Source: Lepidonotus clava
Lineage: Eukaryota > Annelida > Polychaeta > Phyllodocida > Polynoidae
Direction: 5' to 3'
DNA length: 64,000 nt
NCBI GenBank assembly: GCA_936440205.1
Contig: OW387133.1
Location: 67,766,374 to 67,830,373, forward strand
Both the position numbers and the translations under genes were made by a program. The notes under the pieces were generated by a model. It did no database searches and was not told the DNA's origin. It saw only the letters and a list, made by a program, of their open reading frames with translations. The first letter of the stretch is position 1; the number at the start of each line of letters is the position of its first letter. This document shows, in pieces, positions 1-10,892 of the stretch.

Positions 1-51
1 TAATGAAGATAGATATAGGTTTTGAGGCTATTTCGACGCGAATAAACATCC

Positions 52-62
52 AAGATGGCGGC
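52..62. promoter_or_regulatory. YY1-type motif AAGATGGCGGC
   Basis: The bases AAGATGGCGGC match the core YY1 recognition sequence (GCCGCCATCTT on the other strand), which in animals usually sits close to the transcription start of housekeeping genes. It lies in a short GC-rich patch in otherwise AT-rich DNA at the window edge. It could mark the promoter of a gene outside the window, but one motif alone is weak evidence. Confidence 0.3.
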
Positions 63-711
63 GCGCACATGGGAAGCTTGTTTGTGAGTTTGATCATGAT
101 AAATACCTCACAATAAATACTATCAGTTTGATTTACATATATCGGAGGGCTTTTAAGGAGAAAGAGTTACATATTCTTTTGAAGTTGCATATATATTAAA
201 GGCGTATTAACACACGTAAGAGTATTGGAAATAGATTCAAAATCAACTATTGAGCGATAATAGGAGATCTAGCTCTACGTGATAAGTTAGTTTTATTTGC
301 CATATACGCCATATGCGGGTCTTAAAATAACGCATCGCGCCGCGAAATTTCGCGGAAATCGCGAACGGACATTGGGGGTGCGTTTAACATAGGATCATAT
401 GGGAGAAAACAGGTTATTTCGTGATAACTTTTAAAATATGCATCCAATCTTAATACAGTAAGTGAGAAAAAGTTTGGAAGTGATCCCATACATGCGTTAC
501 AATCCTTCAAATTTTCCTCATATTTCCAGTTTTTCCACATTGGCCGAAATTCCGATTTTCCCCATAGGCGCCAGTGTTAATTAGCCAACATACAGAGCCC
601 AGAATTTCACCGCGCGATGACGAAAATGACGGCCATACCACTAACCCGTTTAATCCGTATAATTTGGAATTTTCTGTGGCAAATAAGCGGCGGCCAATGG
701 TTCAATTTTTT

Positions 712-761
712 AAAGCGATCCGCGCCGAAGGCGCAACGGAGCGTAGCGAAGTGATCGCTTT
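712..761. repeat. Small inverted repeat (AAAGCGATC ... GATCGCTTT)
   Basis: Nine-base arms at 712-720 and 753-761 are perfect inverse copies and enclose a GC-rich core reading GCGCAACGGAGCGTAGCGAAG. A related GAGCGAAGCGAAGTG string occurs near 2374-2390 at the end of the tandem array. This suggests a short dispersed repeat, possibly a MITE end, but no target-site duplication is clear. Confidence 0.4.
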
Positions 762-1104
762 ACCCCCTGTCCAAAATCCATGGGCAATGTTCTGACAGGT
801 TCTGTCCTTACTTTCACAACAACAAATCCTCTGAAACAACCTCATCCTCCTATGTCACTGCCCCAAACTGTCAACATACCTTTCTTAGTTCATTCCCTGC
901 TAAGATTAATCCATATTGTGGCTTTTGGTCAAAGGATTGTGTCAATAATCTCCTTCTATATGCTGCAAAATGTTCCAGTTTGTTGGAGTTTTGGCTTCCC
1001 TTAGAAAAACCAGAGTGAGGCTGGTGGGCCAAAGCTGGTTGTAAGCTCCACTCTGATTGGCCCTTGTCCTTGACATCATGTCATGGGAACATCTAACATA
1101 CAGA

Positions 1105-2350
1105 ACAGCCTGTCGGGATATTATGAAATGATAAAAAAGAATTTGAACAAATTATGTAAAGTTATTAGACAACATGTAGGGTGTGCGGGATGTTATGAAA
1201 TGGTATGTAAGGAATTTTAGAAAATTATGGAAAGGTATTAAAGGGACATTCTCGTCCGTGCGACGGAAGTGAATTGCTAGGTTGTAACCCCCCGAGTCCC
1301 CCGCCAAATTCGTGACGTGACCAATAACGTCGCCGGATTACGTTCCAAAAGAGGAAAACACGTCGCCGGCCGTCGCGTCGTTAGGTTAACGTCGGCGGAC
1401 CTAAGCTTAACAACCGCAGGACGAGACTGCCCCTTTAAAAGACATGTTGGGTGTGTGGGATATGAAATGTAAAGAAGAAATTTTGAAAAATTATGTAAAG
1501 GTATTAAACAGCATGTTTGGTGTGCGGGATATTATGAAATGGTAAATAAGAAATACAAAAAAATTATGTAAAGGTATTAAACAACATGTTGGGTGTGCGG
1601 GATGTTATGAAATGGTATATAAGGAATTTTAGAAAATTATGGAAAGGTATTAAACAACATGTTGGGTGTGCGGGATATTATGAAATGTAAAGAAGAAATT
1701 TTGAAAAATTATGTAAAGGTATTAAACAGCATGTTTGGTGTGTGGGATATTATGTAATGGTAAATAAGAAATACAAAAAAATTATGTAAAGGTATTAAAC
1801 AACATGTTGGGTGTGCGGGATATTATGAAATGGTAAAAAAGAAATTTTGAAAAATTATGTAAAGGTATTAAACAGCATGTTGGGTGTGCGGGATATTATG
1901 AAATGGTAAATAAGAATTTCAAAAAAAATTATGTAAAGGTATTAAACAACATGTAGGGTGTGCGGGATGTTATGAAATGGTAAAAAATAAATTTTAGAAA
2001 ATTATGGAAAAGTATTAAACAACATTTTGGGTGTGCGGGATGTTATGAAATGGTAAAGAAGAAATTTTGAAAAATTATGTAAAAGTATTAAACAGCATGT
2101 TGGGTGTACGGGATATTATGAAATGGTAAAAAAGAAATTTTGAAAAATTGTGTAAAGGTATTAAACAGCATGTTGGGTGTGCGGGATATTATGAAATGGT
2201 AAATAAGAAATTCAAAAAAAATTATGTAAAGGTATTAAACAGCATGTTGGGAGTGCGGGATATTATGAAATGGTAAATAAGAAATTTTTGTAAAGGTATA
2301 AAACAACATGGAGAGTGTGCAGGATATCATGAAATGGCAAATGAGAAATT
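1105..2350. repeat. Tandem array of ~73-bp units, about 15 copies
   Basis: The phrase GTGCGGGATATTATGAAATG recurs about every 72-74 bp. I count 15 starts: roughly 1114, 1188, 1457, 1527, 1597, 1671, 1744, 1816, 1889, 1963, 2036, 2110, 2182, 2255 and 2321. Each unit continues with GGTAAATAAGAAATTTTG, an ATTATGTAAAGGTATTAAAC segment and ACATGTTGGGTG. Part of the array shows a higher-order pattern: the units at 1457 and 1671 share AAATGTAAAGAAG, those at 1527 and 1744 share AAATAAGAAATACAAAAA, and those at 1188 and 1597 share GGAATTTTAGAAAATTATGG, so three-unit blocks of about 215 bp repeat. The spacing break between 1188 and 1457 is caused by an inserted MITE. The array is AT-rich with no coding capacity. 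Confidence 0.95.
1242..1434. mobile_element. 193-bp MITE with TTAA target duplication, nested in tandem array
   Basis: The insert breaks one unit of the tandem array and is flanked by TTAA on both sides (1238-1241 and 1435-1438). Removing it with one TTAA restores a normal unit. Its ends are inverted: AGGGACATTCTCGTCC at the left against AGGGGCAGTCTCGTCC read inward from the right, 14 of 16 matching. The interior is GC- and CpG-rich, unlike the AT-rich host array, and has no ORF. TTAA duplication is the hallmark of piggyBac-superfamily transposition, although the AGGG terminus is not the usual CCC start, so the superfamily is tentative. It is a non-autonomous DNA element younger than the expansion of the surrounding units. 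Confidence 0.8.
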
Positions 2351-3061
2351 TGCAGCGAAGCTGCCACTGAGCGAAGCGAAGTGTTATCTAAGGCAGGCAA
2401 CTGCTCCATTACACAAACCTATGGAATAGGGACGAGTTAGCCATTGGGTATGAATTCCAGAGATGTATCAGAAGAGAGGGATATATGTTTAGTTTGCTAC
2501 CCCTATGTCAGTATGTGAAAGAAAACCACGGATCGCTTTTTTCCCGCGGACACTACGCATTTCTTGTTCCTAGTCGGGCTACGTTTGTAGGATTTCCTAA
2601 TTTTTGGTGATTATGGATTCCAATTTTTCATGCTACATCTAATTGAATATCTAACTAGTGGTTTTCTCAGAATTACTTCCCAAACTTTGTCAATTTTCCA
2701 TTACGTCAGACGCGTTGGATTCTGACATTGGCTCAAATGGGTCAAGTGATAATCCCCAAAACCCATTTATATGCCACTTATGGCTCTAATATTCATCAGT
2801 GTGATTGATGAGAAAGTTTCCTATCCTATTATTTAACCTAATTAGATTCTTTGGGGGGCATAAAATGGTATTTGGGGTTCTACAGTGTCTATGTGTCACT
2901 TTTCCCGAAAATATACAATTCAATTACGACAAAATATACAATTTAATTACGACATCCTCCCTCTATGTTTGGTATAAATTAAAAGCTACAACAATCCTCT
3001 TGAATGTTATATTCTCAAACAAGGCATCCTTGCCTTATGATGAACCACATATTAGTTCTAT
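2351..3061. other. Noncoding AT-rich stretch between repeats
   Basis: I see no gene, RNA gene or clear repeat apart from a GAGCGAAGCGAAGTG string at about 2374-2390. The ORF at 2805-3092 runs into the adjacent inverted-repeat element and has no domain character. Confidence 0.5.
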
Positions 3062-3063
3062 TA

Positions 3064-4065
3064 GAGTAGAGGAGCCAGTTTCCGCGCATTAAGGGCAAGA
3101 AGTTAAGGTTTAACAAAATATTTAAAGAAAAAAATTATATTTTTAATATTTTTTCTTCCATATTCAGGGGAATGATGTCTATGAACATAATCATAATAAA
3201 AAAAAATCAAAGTTTGAAAATATTTTTGTAATATCTTAAGGTTTTACTTTAACATGTTAATTCTTCAGTTTCCGCGCACCTGGAGCCTATTTCCGCGCAT
3301 TTTGGTGTCAGTTTCCGCGCATTTCCCATATTTTAGGTGTTAAATGAGTAAAATATCTTATAGAAAGAAAATATGATACATGGGGCATCAGAAAAAGATT
3401 ATCTATTGATATCCGTTATACAAAATAATTGTTAAGTTCTTAAAAATTCATAATAATGCAAATAGAAATGCTACCTTGTCAGGGAAAATCTAAAGAATAT
3501 ATTCATGAAAAGAAGGAAGAAATACGCATATTTATGCATTTTTATTATATGACAAAAGCATTAATTCGCCTCAGTTAAAGAGGAAAAAAAAGTTCAGTTT
3601 TGAGTCTTTGGTTTATATTATTTTAGGAAAGTGTCTTAAGATTATATAGAACCTTGCTTTGAAAAATTGTTCTTTTTATTTTCTTTGGAAAAATGTTAGA
3701 AAATTTGGAAATCTTGGAAAAATAGGTGAAAAATGCGCGGAAACTAGAGACTAGAGACATTTTTTAAGAGAAAATTATATTTTTTCTTGAAGAAAATGAT
3801 GCTATGCTCCTTATTTCAGAAATATTAACTTTTTAAGGATCCTGTCATTTTCCTTAATAATAAGGACATTGAAACATATATATGGCCTTAGAATACATAA
3901 ATATGTATGAAACATCATTAAAAATGACAAATTAATTGCATAAGAACATTATTTTGGGTCTGGCATTTTAAAAATAGCATATCTAATACCTAGAGAAAAA
4001 ATGTGTCCATAAAATGTGTAAAATGCGCGGAAACTAGAGACGCGCGGAAACTGGCTCCTCTACTC
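3064..4065. mobile_element. 1.0-kb non-autonomous DNA transposon with 24-bp TIRs and TA duplication
   Basis: Perfect 24-bp terminal inverted repeats lie at 3064-3087 and 4042-4065. They begin GAGTAGAGGAGCC and end in the box TTTCCGCGC. TA flanks both ends (3062-3063 and 4066-4067), as for Tc1/mariner-type insertion. The box GTTTCCGCGCA recurs inside, in the left-end orientation at about 3269, 3290 and 3311 and in the opposite orientation at about 3733 and 4024, so repeated copies stand near each end. Such subterminal boxes are often transposase-binding sites. The interior is strongly AT-rich with no transposase ORF. Perfect TIR identity argues for a fairly recent insertion. Confidence 0.85.
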
Positions 4066-4067
4066 TA

Positions 4068-4930
4068 CATCTAATATCGTAGTTTTAGAGCAAAGCTTTA
4101 AAGTATCATAATACATTGATAATGTAGAAACTTGACGATCCACTTTTTTTCAATTTTTCTTCTTATTTATTTATTTTTTTTGGGATTTTCTGAAGCCCTT
4201 ATACAACACCTAACGAAGAATATATCGCCACAGGTCAGACCACAAGAAGCCACATTGGATGTGTTTTTACCTCTCTATATAAAACGGTACGAAAACGAGA
4301 TTAGCCCCATGGTCCGCCATGTTTTTATGCTGGTTTCAGCCTTCCACAATACCTTCAGCCTTAGACTTCTCTACCTGCCGACTAGCATCCAGCGGAAGGG
4401 ACTCACGGCCAAAAGAGATTCTTATTTCAAGTTAAACCTTTTTTTCAGAAGCCATACATAATCTTGCATTCTTACTCAGTCTGACCACATTAATGGTCTT
4501 CGTTTTAAAAAGTATGCCGTGTTTGTTTCGTGATTTTTTTTATGCCGTTACGCAATGAACGTCGTCACGTCGACGATTGCGTCATGGCGACGACTGACAG
4601 CAAGGCCGTATGTTGCGCGTAGGTAGCGCATGGACGTAGCAAGGGATCAACTGTCGGGGTCAGATTGTGTTCACTGGTCAGTGGTGGCGAGAACAAACAG
4701 CCTTTTACAGGGGCACAGTATCATATATCTTTTTGTTTTTTCCCCTTTTACTCTGTTTGAGCCGAGACGCGGAGCGTCTTGTTTTTTTTAAAACAAGTTT
4801 ATTTACCCTGGTCCTGAATTGGATTTCTCCAGTATTCCTTCACAACCAGCCGTAACTTAATATAGATACATCAAAAGTTTCTAGAGGTATGTCAATGGGG
4901 TTAGTTGAGTGGACGGGCTGGATTGCAGCA
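4068..4930. other. Noncoding stretch upstream of NEPRO, with CRE/ATF-like sites
   Basis: No exon is supported. ORFs at 4132-4461 and 4667-4855 are rich in F and L codons from T-rich DNA and resemble no known protein. A CpG-dense patch near 4558-4640 contains GTCACGTCGACG and ATTGCGTCAT, which resemble CRE/ATF sites. It lies about 1.3 kb upstream of the NEPRO start codon and could be that gene's promoter region, though no transcription start can be fixed. Confidence 0.35.
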
Positions 4931-4940
4931 GTTAGGATGT

Positions 4941-4965
4941 AGGGGGGGAGGGGAGGGGGGGGGGG
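4941..4965. repeat. G-run, potential G-quadruplex
   Basis: Twenty-five bases are G except for three interspersed A residues, giving several G runs of three or more in close succession on the + strand. This meets the usual sequence pattern for a G-quadruplex. It sits just left of the GC-rich minisatellite and is also a site where assembly or read errors are likely. Confidence 0.7.
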
Positions 4966-5083
4966 CATCCACACCCCACACCACTCAGTGGTCAGGCTGG
5001 TCACACTCTCCCACCAGGTGAGAGGTTACTGAGTAATTCAATGGTGCAGTGATCTGCCTGGAGATCAGCGGAGAGATGTGGGG

Positions 5084-5417
5084 AGCAAGTAAGGGGAGGG
5101 TCGTACCCCATAGATCTCACCCCATGGGTCTTCTGGGGGCCTCACCCCATGGGTCGTCTGGGGCCTCACCCCATGGGAGGAGCAGGGGAGGGAAGGGGGA
5201 GCAGGGGAGGGGAGGGGGAGCAGGGGAGGGATGTGAGGAGCAAGTAAGGGGAGGGTCGTACCCCATTGATTGTCTGGGGACCTCACCTCAGGGATCGCCT
5301 GGGGCCTCAACCAATGGGTCGTCCGGAGGCCTCAGCCCATGGGCCGTCCGGGGGCCTCTTACCATGGGTCGTCCGGGGGTCGTACCCTTGGGGTCGTACG
5401 GGGGTCGTACCCTTTTT
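5084..5417. repeat. GC-rich minisatellite (CCTCACCCCATGGGTCGTCTGGGG type)
   Basis: A unit of about 24-30 bp, roughly CCTCACCCCATGGGTCGTC plus TGGGG, is repeated imperfectly from 5116 to 5175 and again from 5262 to 5417. Between them lie three copies of a GGAGCAGGGGAGG G-rich block. A longer phrase, GAGCAAGTAAGGGGAGGGTC, occurs at about 5084 and again about 155 bp later near 5240, showing a larger duplication inside the array. ORFs through the repeat on both strands, with repeated P/G/S peptides, are by-products of the periodicity and not genes. Confidence 0.85.
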
Positions 5418-5577
5418 ATATGAAATTATATATAAATTTATATGAAATCATTTACATCAAAAGTAAATTAGTCGTATGTTCGATAACATGCATTCATTTT
5501 TCAAAACTAGATGTACATGTCATAATTTTTCTTGCAATTACTAAACCAGTGTAAAGGGTTTTCCTTAATTATTTAAT

Positions 5578-5755
5578 TCACTAGTCCACCAGGCTAGTGA
5601 TCCTGTCCTTGCACTAGTCCAGCTCAAAGTTCCACTAGTCCATGTACTAAGTCATTACTGTAATTATAAAATGTTTCACTTGCCCACCAGGCTAGTTACT
5701 CACAGACTTCACTTGCCCAGCAAGATTTTCACTAGTACCTGGTACTAGTTATTCT
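5578..5755. repeat. CTAGTCC/GGCTAGTGA interspersed repeat
   Basis: Variants of TTCACTAGTCCACCAGGCTAGTGA recur: TTCACTAGTCCACCAGGCTAG at about 5578, CACTAGTCC at about 5612 and 5633, TTCACTTGCCCACCAGGCTAG at about 5675, CACTTGCCCAGC at about 5711, and CACTAGTACCTGGTACTAG at about 5730. The units are partly self-complementary. This looks like a locally duplicated dispersed repeat ending about 180 bp before the first NEPRO coding exon. Confidence 0.65.
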
Positions 5756-5935
5756 ATACTAAGGTTACCGAGTGAGGTCTTCAATCAACATGACAAAACT
5801 TTCCAAACTCACATGATGATAATATATTTTCATTTCATTTTATGTTACATTGACAGACATATATCACCATTCTTTAGGTTACAAAGTTGCTTCGAGTGAA
5901 GGAAAAGAAGTCACTGGAAACCGACAATCGTAAAC

Positions 5936-8900
5936 ATGTTCATGTGGCAACAACGTTACTTAGCAGCACCTCCAGTCTGCACCTTAAAGCACGACATTGA
6001 CGAGGGGATCTGCGGTAAGCAAATAGAATGTTTTCTGTAAGATGCTAATTTAGATACATGTATTCATAAAATAATTTCTAAAACCCAGTTATCAAAGTCG
6101 CGTAGTTGACGATAAAACTTACTACTACTGTATATATGTTTGTAAACAGGTAAACATTAACATTAGCAATATCCTAGTAAAATTCAAGTTCTTTGTTCCA
6201 ATTACTATAACCAATTATACATTTTCTCTTTTTCAGATATCTTTAAAGGCGCACGATGTATTTTAGAACAAGGTACCCAAATGGATAGCCTCTATGAAAC
6301 ACTTGGAAGTGAAATCTTCTTGGTGAAAAAGGTGGCTATCAAGTCAAAATCAGCGCTACGTAATGAAAAAGCATTGCAAGGTTTACAGCAGGTAAAATCT
6401 CAAAATAAGCCTAGTCTTACTACAATCAATTAAAATAATTAATGCTGATCTGCATAAATTGCCTTTTATACAAACAAATGGAAACATCTTATTTTACGGA
6501 ATTCATTGAGGTTCAAGCTAGTTTTCATGGGTGATACTTGACCACTGTGACTTGTGGAACATGTTTCGATTGTTACCTCAGTTTCCGCAATATTATCAAT
6601 TACATGTATGTTGGTTGGTTATTGGCTGCTTTGCTAATCAATTATGTTGGTTTTTGGTCCCTTTAACAAGTATTATAAATAAACCGTGAGTATCGATATC
6701 GATAACATGCAAATAATGCACAGGCATTGATATTCCCCAATATCATCAGAATCTTATTGTACGTCAGCAAATCCCCTTCATTTCAATTGCAGCTTGAAAG
6801 GTCATTGAGAAGACTGATTGAAATCAATCCGTCAACTTTGATGAAGTCACTCTTGGAAAATTGGCCTAGGTTAGTCTATTTACCTCTAAAAAATTAGTCT
6901 ATTTACCTCTAAAAAAGAACATTTCTAGTTTTATTTCAAGACCAGTATGTTTCATCGATGTATAGGTGACAATTGTATTCGCTTTAGTAGAGTATTGTTA
7001 GCATATGATAAATTTTGCCGTGTAGCATGTTCTTATAATTGTTACCGAATTTTGTTCCTGTTTTCCAATCTCAGTATCCTGAATCTACACCATGGTACGG
7101 ATGTATACCTCCCATCTCGGCAGATGCTGGAGTTCGCCTTGGTTCGGACCGTTGGATGCACAGCCTTACTGCACCAGATTTGCAATCGTGCAGTTCTTAC
7201 ATACACGTATCCTTTACCTTGATATTTAAGTGTGGCTTCATCACTTTACGCATCAGAACTACCACATCCATGTCTCTTTTCATTGATCATGAATTTTGCT
7301 TAAAGGAGACACGAAAAGCCAATTTTACACAGCTGCAAACTTTCCAAATGTACCACATTAGTTGTATGTGTGAGGAAAAGTATTTGATTGGTCATCTTTT
7401 AAAATTCATAAGCCTAAAACTACAGAATGAAAAATCAGATGGAAATATATTTATTTAAAACTCATAAATATTTATGAATTCTGAAAGTTTCATTTTGCTT
7501 AGACCTGTATATTTTGAGTTACATGTAGAATAATTTTGTCAATAGATAACAGTGGGGTACCAGTGCCTCACGTGACGTCACTAAGCATTATCTATGCTTG
7601 CCTCTTGCAGATCCGCACCATAATTGTGAGACTGGCTTCCCATTTACAAGAATAACCTTTACAGCTATTTTTGCGCATACATTGCAATTTGCAGCATATA
7701 ATACCTTACAATAGGTTTTAATGAAGCATTTTAGGCAGCTATCTGATTATTGAAACAATACTTTTCGGGTGAACTTTAAGGAGTAAAATGTATGATTTTA
7801 TGTTTTGCGCACACATTTCCATATAACATGCTATCGTATGTGGAACTTTGGAATTTTCGAGAGAAAAAAAATGGATTCCTTTCATTAGACACCAGTGCAG
7901 CTATAGGTCAGATAGAGATCGGCATGCAGATGAAGCCCATGATGGTGTTCGCTGCGGCTGCATGTAGGATCTGGTAAGATAATGTTTTTGGTCACTGAAA
8001 GAACTTAACATTCTAGAAGTACAAAATAGCTGGCATGACATATTGATGGATATACTTCAGTGGTTGTTTTTTCATATTCAAGACAACCTAAAACAAGACT
8101 TAATAAACATTGAACATCAATACCTTGACCATTTATCGTTATTACGATCAGCCCTTGAGTGAACCTCAGGGAAACAAATTACCATGGCAAAATGTACTGA
8201 AGCACAAACGAAGTGATTGATATGATAATAATGCACATGCTGTGTACTGCCCCAAAATAAAGATTAAGTACACACAATGTTACAAATTTTCTAAAAGAGA
8301 TTATATCAGAGTGGATACTATTGACAACATTGAAGATACGCCTGTCTTTAATTACAACAGTGTACTAATGGATGAAAAATTTCCGTGATTCCGACTCTTC
8401 ACACAAGATGTCTCTGTTGACAGGTACTTGTGCCGTTCCCTCAAGATGCAGCTCGTTGATGTTTACAGTCGTTTGCTCCCTCTACTGGATGTTCTGAAAC
8501 CTACCAAAGCCATCTGGGTAAGGACGCTACAAAGGAAATACTTATATAGTCTATCAGGTTGTTTACTTCGAAGTGATGGTGTTACAATGCTTCATCTGGA
8601 GGGTCAAACTAACTAAGGATTTCATGGGAAAGGTGGAGGAGGACAGGATTGGACGCCCCTCCCCTTTCCTGGAAGATTTCCCTGTTTCACGTAAAATTTG
8701 ACCCAAAACCCAGAAATTTTTTCTAAGGGGCACCTGCACCTTTTCAAAATGTTAAATCCACACCTGTTTGTTGCGTAGTTTATTTCATTTTTGACGCTTT
8801 GATCAAATTCTTATACTCGAGCCGAGTCGCTGTAGTTCGCAGTTCACCATTAGCTTACATATTTCATGGAAACATACATCTCAAGTATTTCGCTGCAAGC

Positions 8901-10892
8901 AAGTCTGTCCGCCATCCGAATTGTCTCCGAATATCATAATAAGCAGCAACTTATCTGACTTTTCAATATGATTAATCGATGTTGAAATTAAGATTGAACC
9001 TTGCCTTTCTTGTGTATAATAGCTTCGAGACGGCTTTGAATTCCCGAGAGACCTGGCCACGTGGCTGGGAAAGGAAACTGGCATACAACTGAATAAAAGG
9101 TGCGTGTCCATGAAATGGCATTATTTCATAAATGAAATTGCATAATTTCATTATTATCGATAGAGAAAATTATATTATTATGAAATAAAGCGGTACCTGC
9201 TATATTACCTTTGTCATCCCTGATATGGCAACAATCCGAGAAGATCATTTAACATTTAATCGCACCATTTCTTTACCAGAACTACAGATGAGATTTCGAC
9301 TGGTGATGTCAGTTTGGGAACACTCTTCCAAACGTTAGATCCCACTGATGAAGGGAACAGGGAACCGAACGCTGGCACGGTTCCAGCTACAAATATCATG
9401 GCGGACTTAGCGCTGGAAGACGTTGGAGAGGAGGTGCAGCGGGACATTGCCTCAGCACGGAGCAGAGACCAACATAACCAAGGTACGTTATTTTAAAGCC
9501 TTTGTAGCGACGACAAAATGAACTGAGCGTTGACCGCTTTGGGTTCCTTTATTACAGAACATTCATATGCTGGTAACAGCATAAATATAGTTACCGGCGT
9601 GTAAACTCTCAACAAATATATGTTATTTAGTAAATCAGAAAGGTCCAATTAATGGCCCGCTTATCGAATTACATGTAATTTCATTGTATAACGTGAAACT
9701 TAGAACTAATCGTGATTCAAAATCATTTCCATTGTTCATATATTTCTTTGCAAAGACTAACTCCGGTCAGGTTTGAACGAACAATTGTCAACCACAGCGA
9801 GATTCTCCGTTCCACATGAGCCTTTGGTAACGCTTATAACGTTTGTTTTCAGACACACCTGAAACCACCCGTAAGGATAAGACGTCTGGTTCCCCTGGTG
9901 CACACCGTAAAGTATCCCTGAATAGTGACCTGAAACAATTTTCTCAACAAATCTGGAATCGAAAAGTTAAGGATTGTAAAAACAAAAAGGAGCTGGAAGA
10001 CCTTGTATTAACTTTTCAAAGGGAATATAGTGTAAAATCAAAGAAGTGCAAAGAATGTTGTAGACATTTGAAGGATTCGCCTGATAAGGGAAATTTAAAT
10101 CTTCACAAAAAAAGAGTGAGGCAGTGTCTCAAGCGAGTGGCAAGCATTCAACAAAAGGAAAAACGTTTGATAATTGTACAGAAAGATGTGTCGGATATAA
10201 GTAAAGACAAAAAAGGAAAGAAGCCATCTAAAATAAAAAATAACCTTCCAGATAGTGTTGTATTAGAAGGAGGCTCACCTGTAAAAAACGAACGTTCTTC
10301 TCCAAACAATTCCTCTCAATTTTTGACTCGGCTCTCATTAAAAATGTTGCGACCTCGAGGTGTCCTTGAGACGTTAGTTGAAGCGAAAGAAGGGTGTATC
10401 AACACTGGCGACACCTCGTGGGAAATACCGCCAAAAGCCCTTCCCAGAGTGAAAGCTGTCCTTAGGAAATGCCGCCAAAGTCTAAAAGAAACTACCAAAC
10501 AGGAGAGACATGATGTCATTGGGGAAACCGTGAAACGATTGAAGAAAGTATTTAGAGTGTATAGTGAATCGAAAACTAGGGCCACTCTTGATAAGGTCGG
10601 TGACAATTCCACCAGCAAGAAACCTGCTTTGAAACGGAAGACTAAAGAGAAAGGAAAATCCAAAAACACTTCACAAGAACACACCTTCACGAAAAAGGAC
10701 AAACTAAAAGGTGAACCTGGTAATCGAGTTGCAAAACAAAACAATGGCAAGAAAAAGAAGAAAAACAAACGGCAACAACAAACTGAGCAACTGGTAAAAT
10801 GGACCACTCAGGGCAAAACCCACAAGCAAGGGGACAATAACAACAACATGAAAAAGGGGCTTAGACCAAAGAAAAGGAAAAAAACAGTGTAG
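5936..10892 (+). CDS. NEPRO: NEPRO, nucleolus and neural progenitor protein (nine coding exons)
   Basis: Exons read at 5936-6014, 6237-6391, 6793-6869, 7075-7206, 7889-7973, 8424-8517, 9023-9099, 9280-9482 and 9853-10892, giving about 646 residues. Vertebrate NEPRO is roughly 570. All introns are GT-AG and phases agree except at exon 4 to 5, where the best donor (7207) and acceptor (7888) leave the frame one base out; a weaker donor, an unseen microexon or a sequence error would explain this. The start is the first ATG in the only open frame of exon 1 (MFMWQQRYLAAPPVC). A TTCTTTAG acceptor at about 5878 suggests an upstream 5'UTR exon. The identification rests on the family's N-terminal helical domain: VYLPSRQMLEFALVRTVG (exon 4), AAACRIWYLCRSLK (exons 5-6), LLPLLDVLKPTKAIW (exon 6), then FPRDLATWLG (exon 7). 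The long last exon is lysine-rich and ends MKKGLRPKKRKKTV, typical of nucleolar targeting. Vertebrate NEPRO acts in the nucleolus and affects neural progenitor maintenance; the role here is inferred. Confidence 0.8.

Larger units (their letters stand above)
1..1104. other. Left-edge noncoding stretch
   Basis: I see no supported gene here. Short ORFs on both strands (for example 322-540 on the - strand and 574-795 on the + strand) have no recognisable domain and no splice context. The stretch contains a YY1-type motif near the left edge and a small inverted repeat near 712-761, both listed separately. If a gene lies just left of the window, this may be its flank. Confidence 0.5.

Noticed and set aside
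5049-5423. ORFs encoding repeated PHGSSGASPHG-type peptides
   Set aside because: They are produced by a GC-rich minisatellite and are present on both strands.
10316-10807. 163-codon ORF on the - strand within the last NEPRO exon
   Set aside because: It is the antisense shadow of lysine-rich NEPRO codons, giving F/L/C-rich nonsense.
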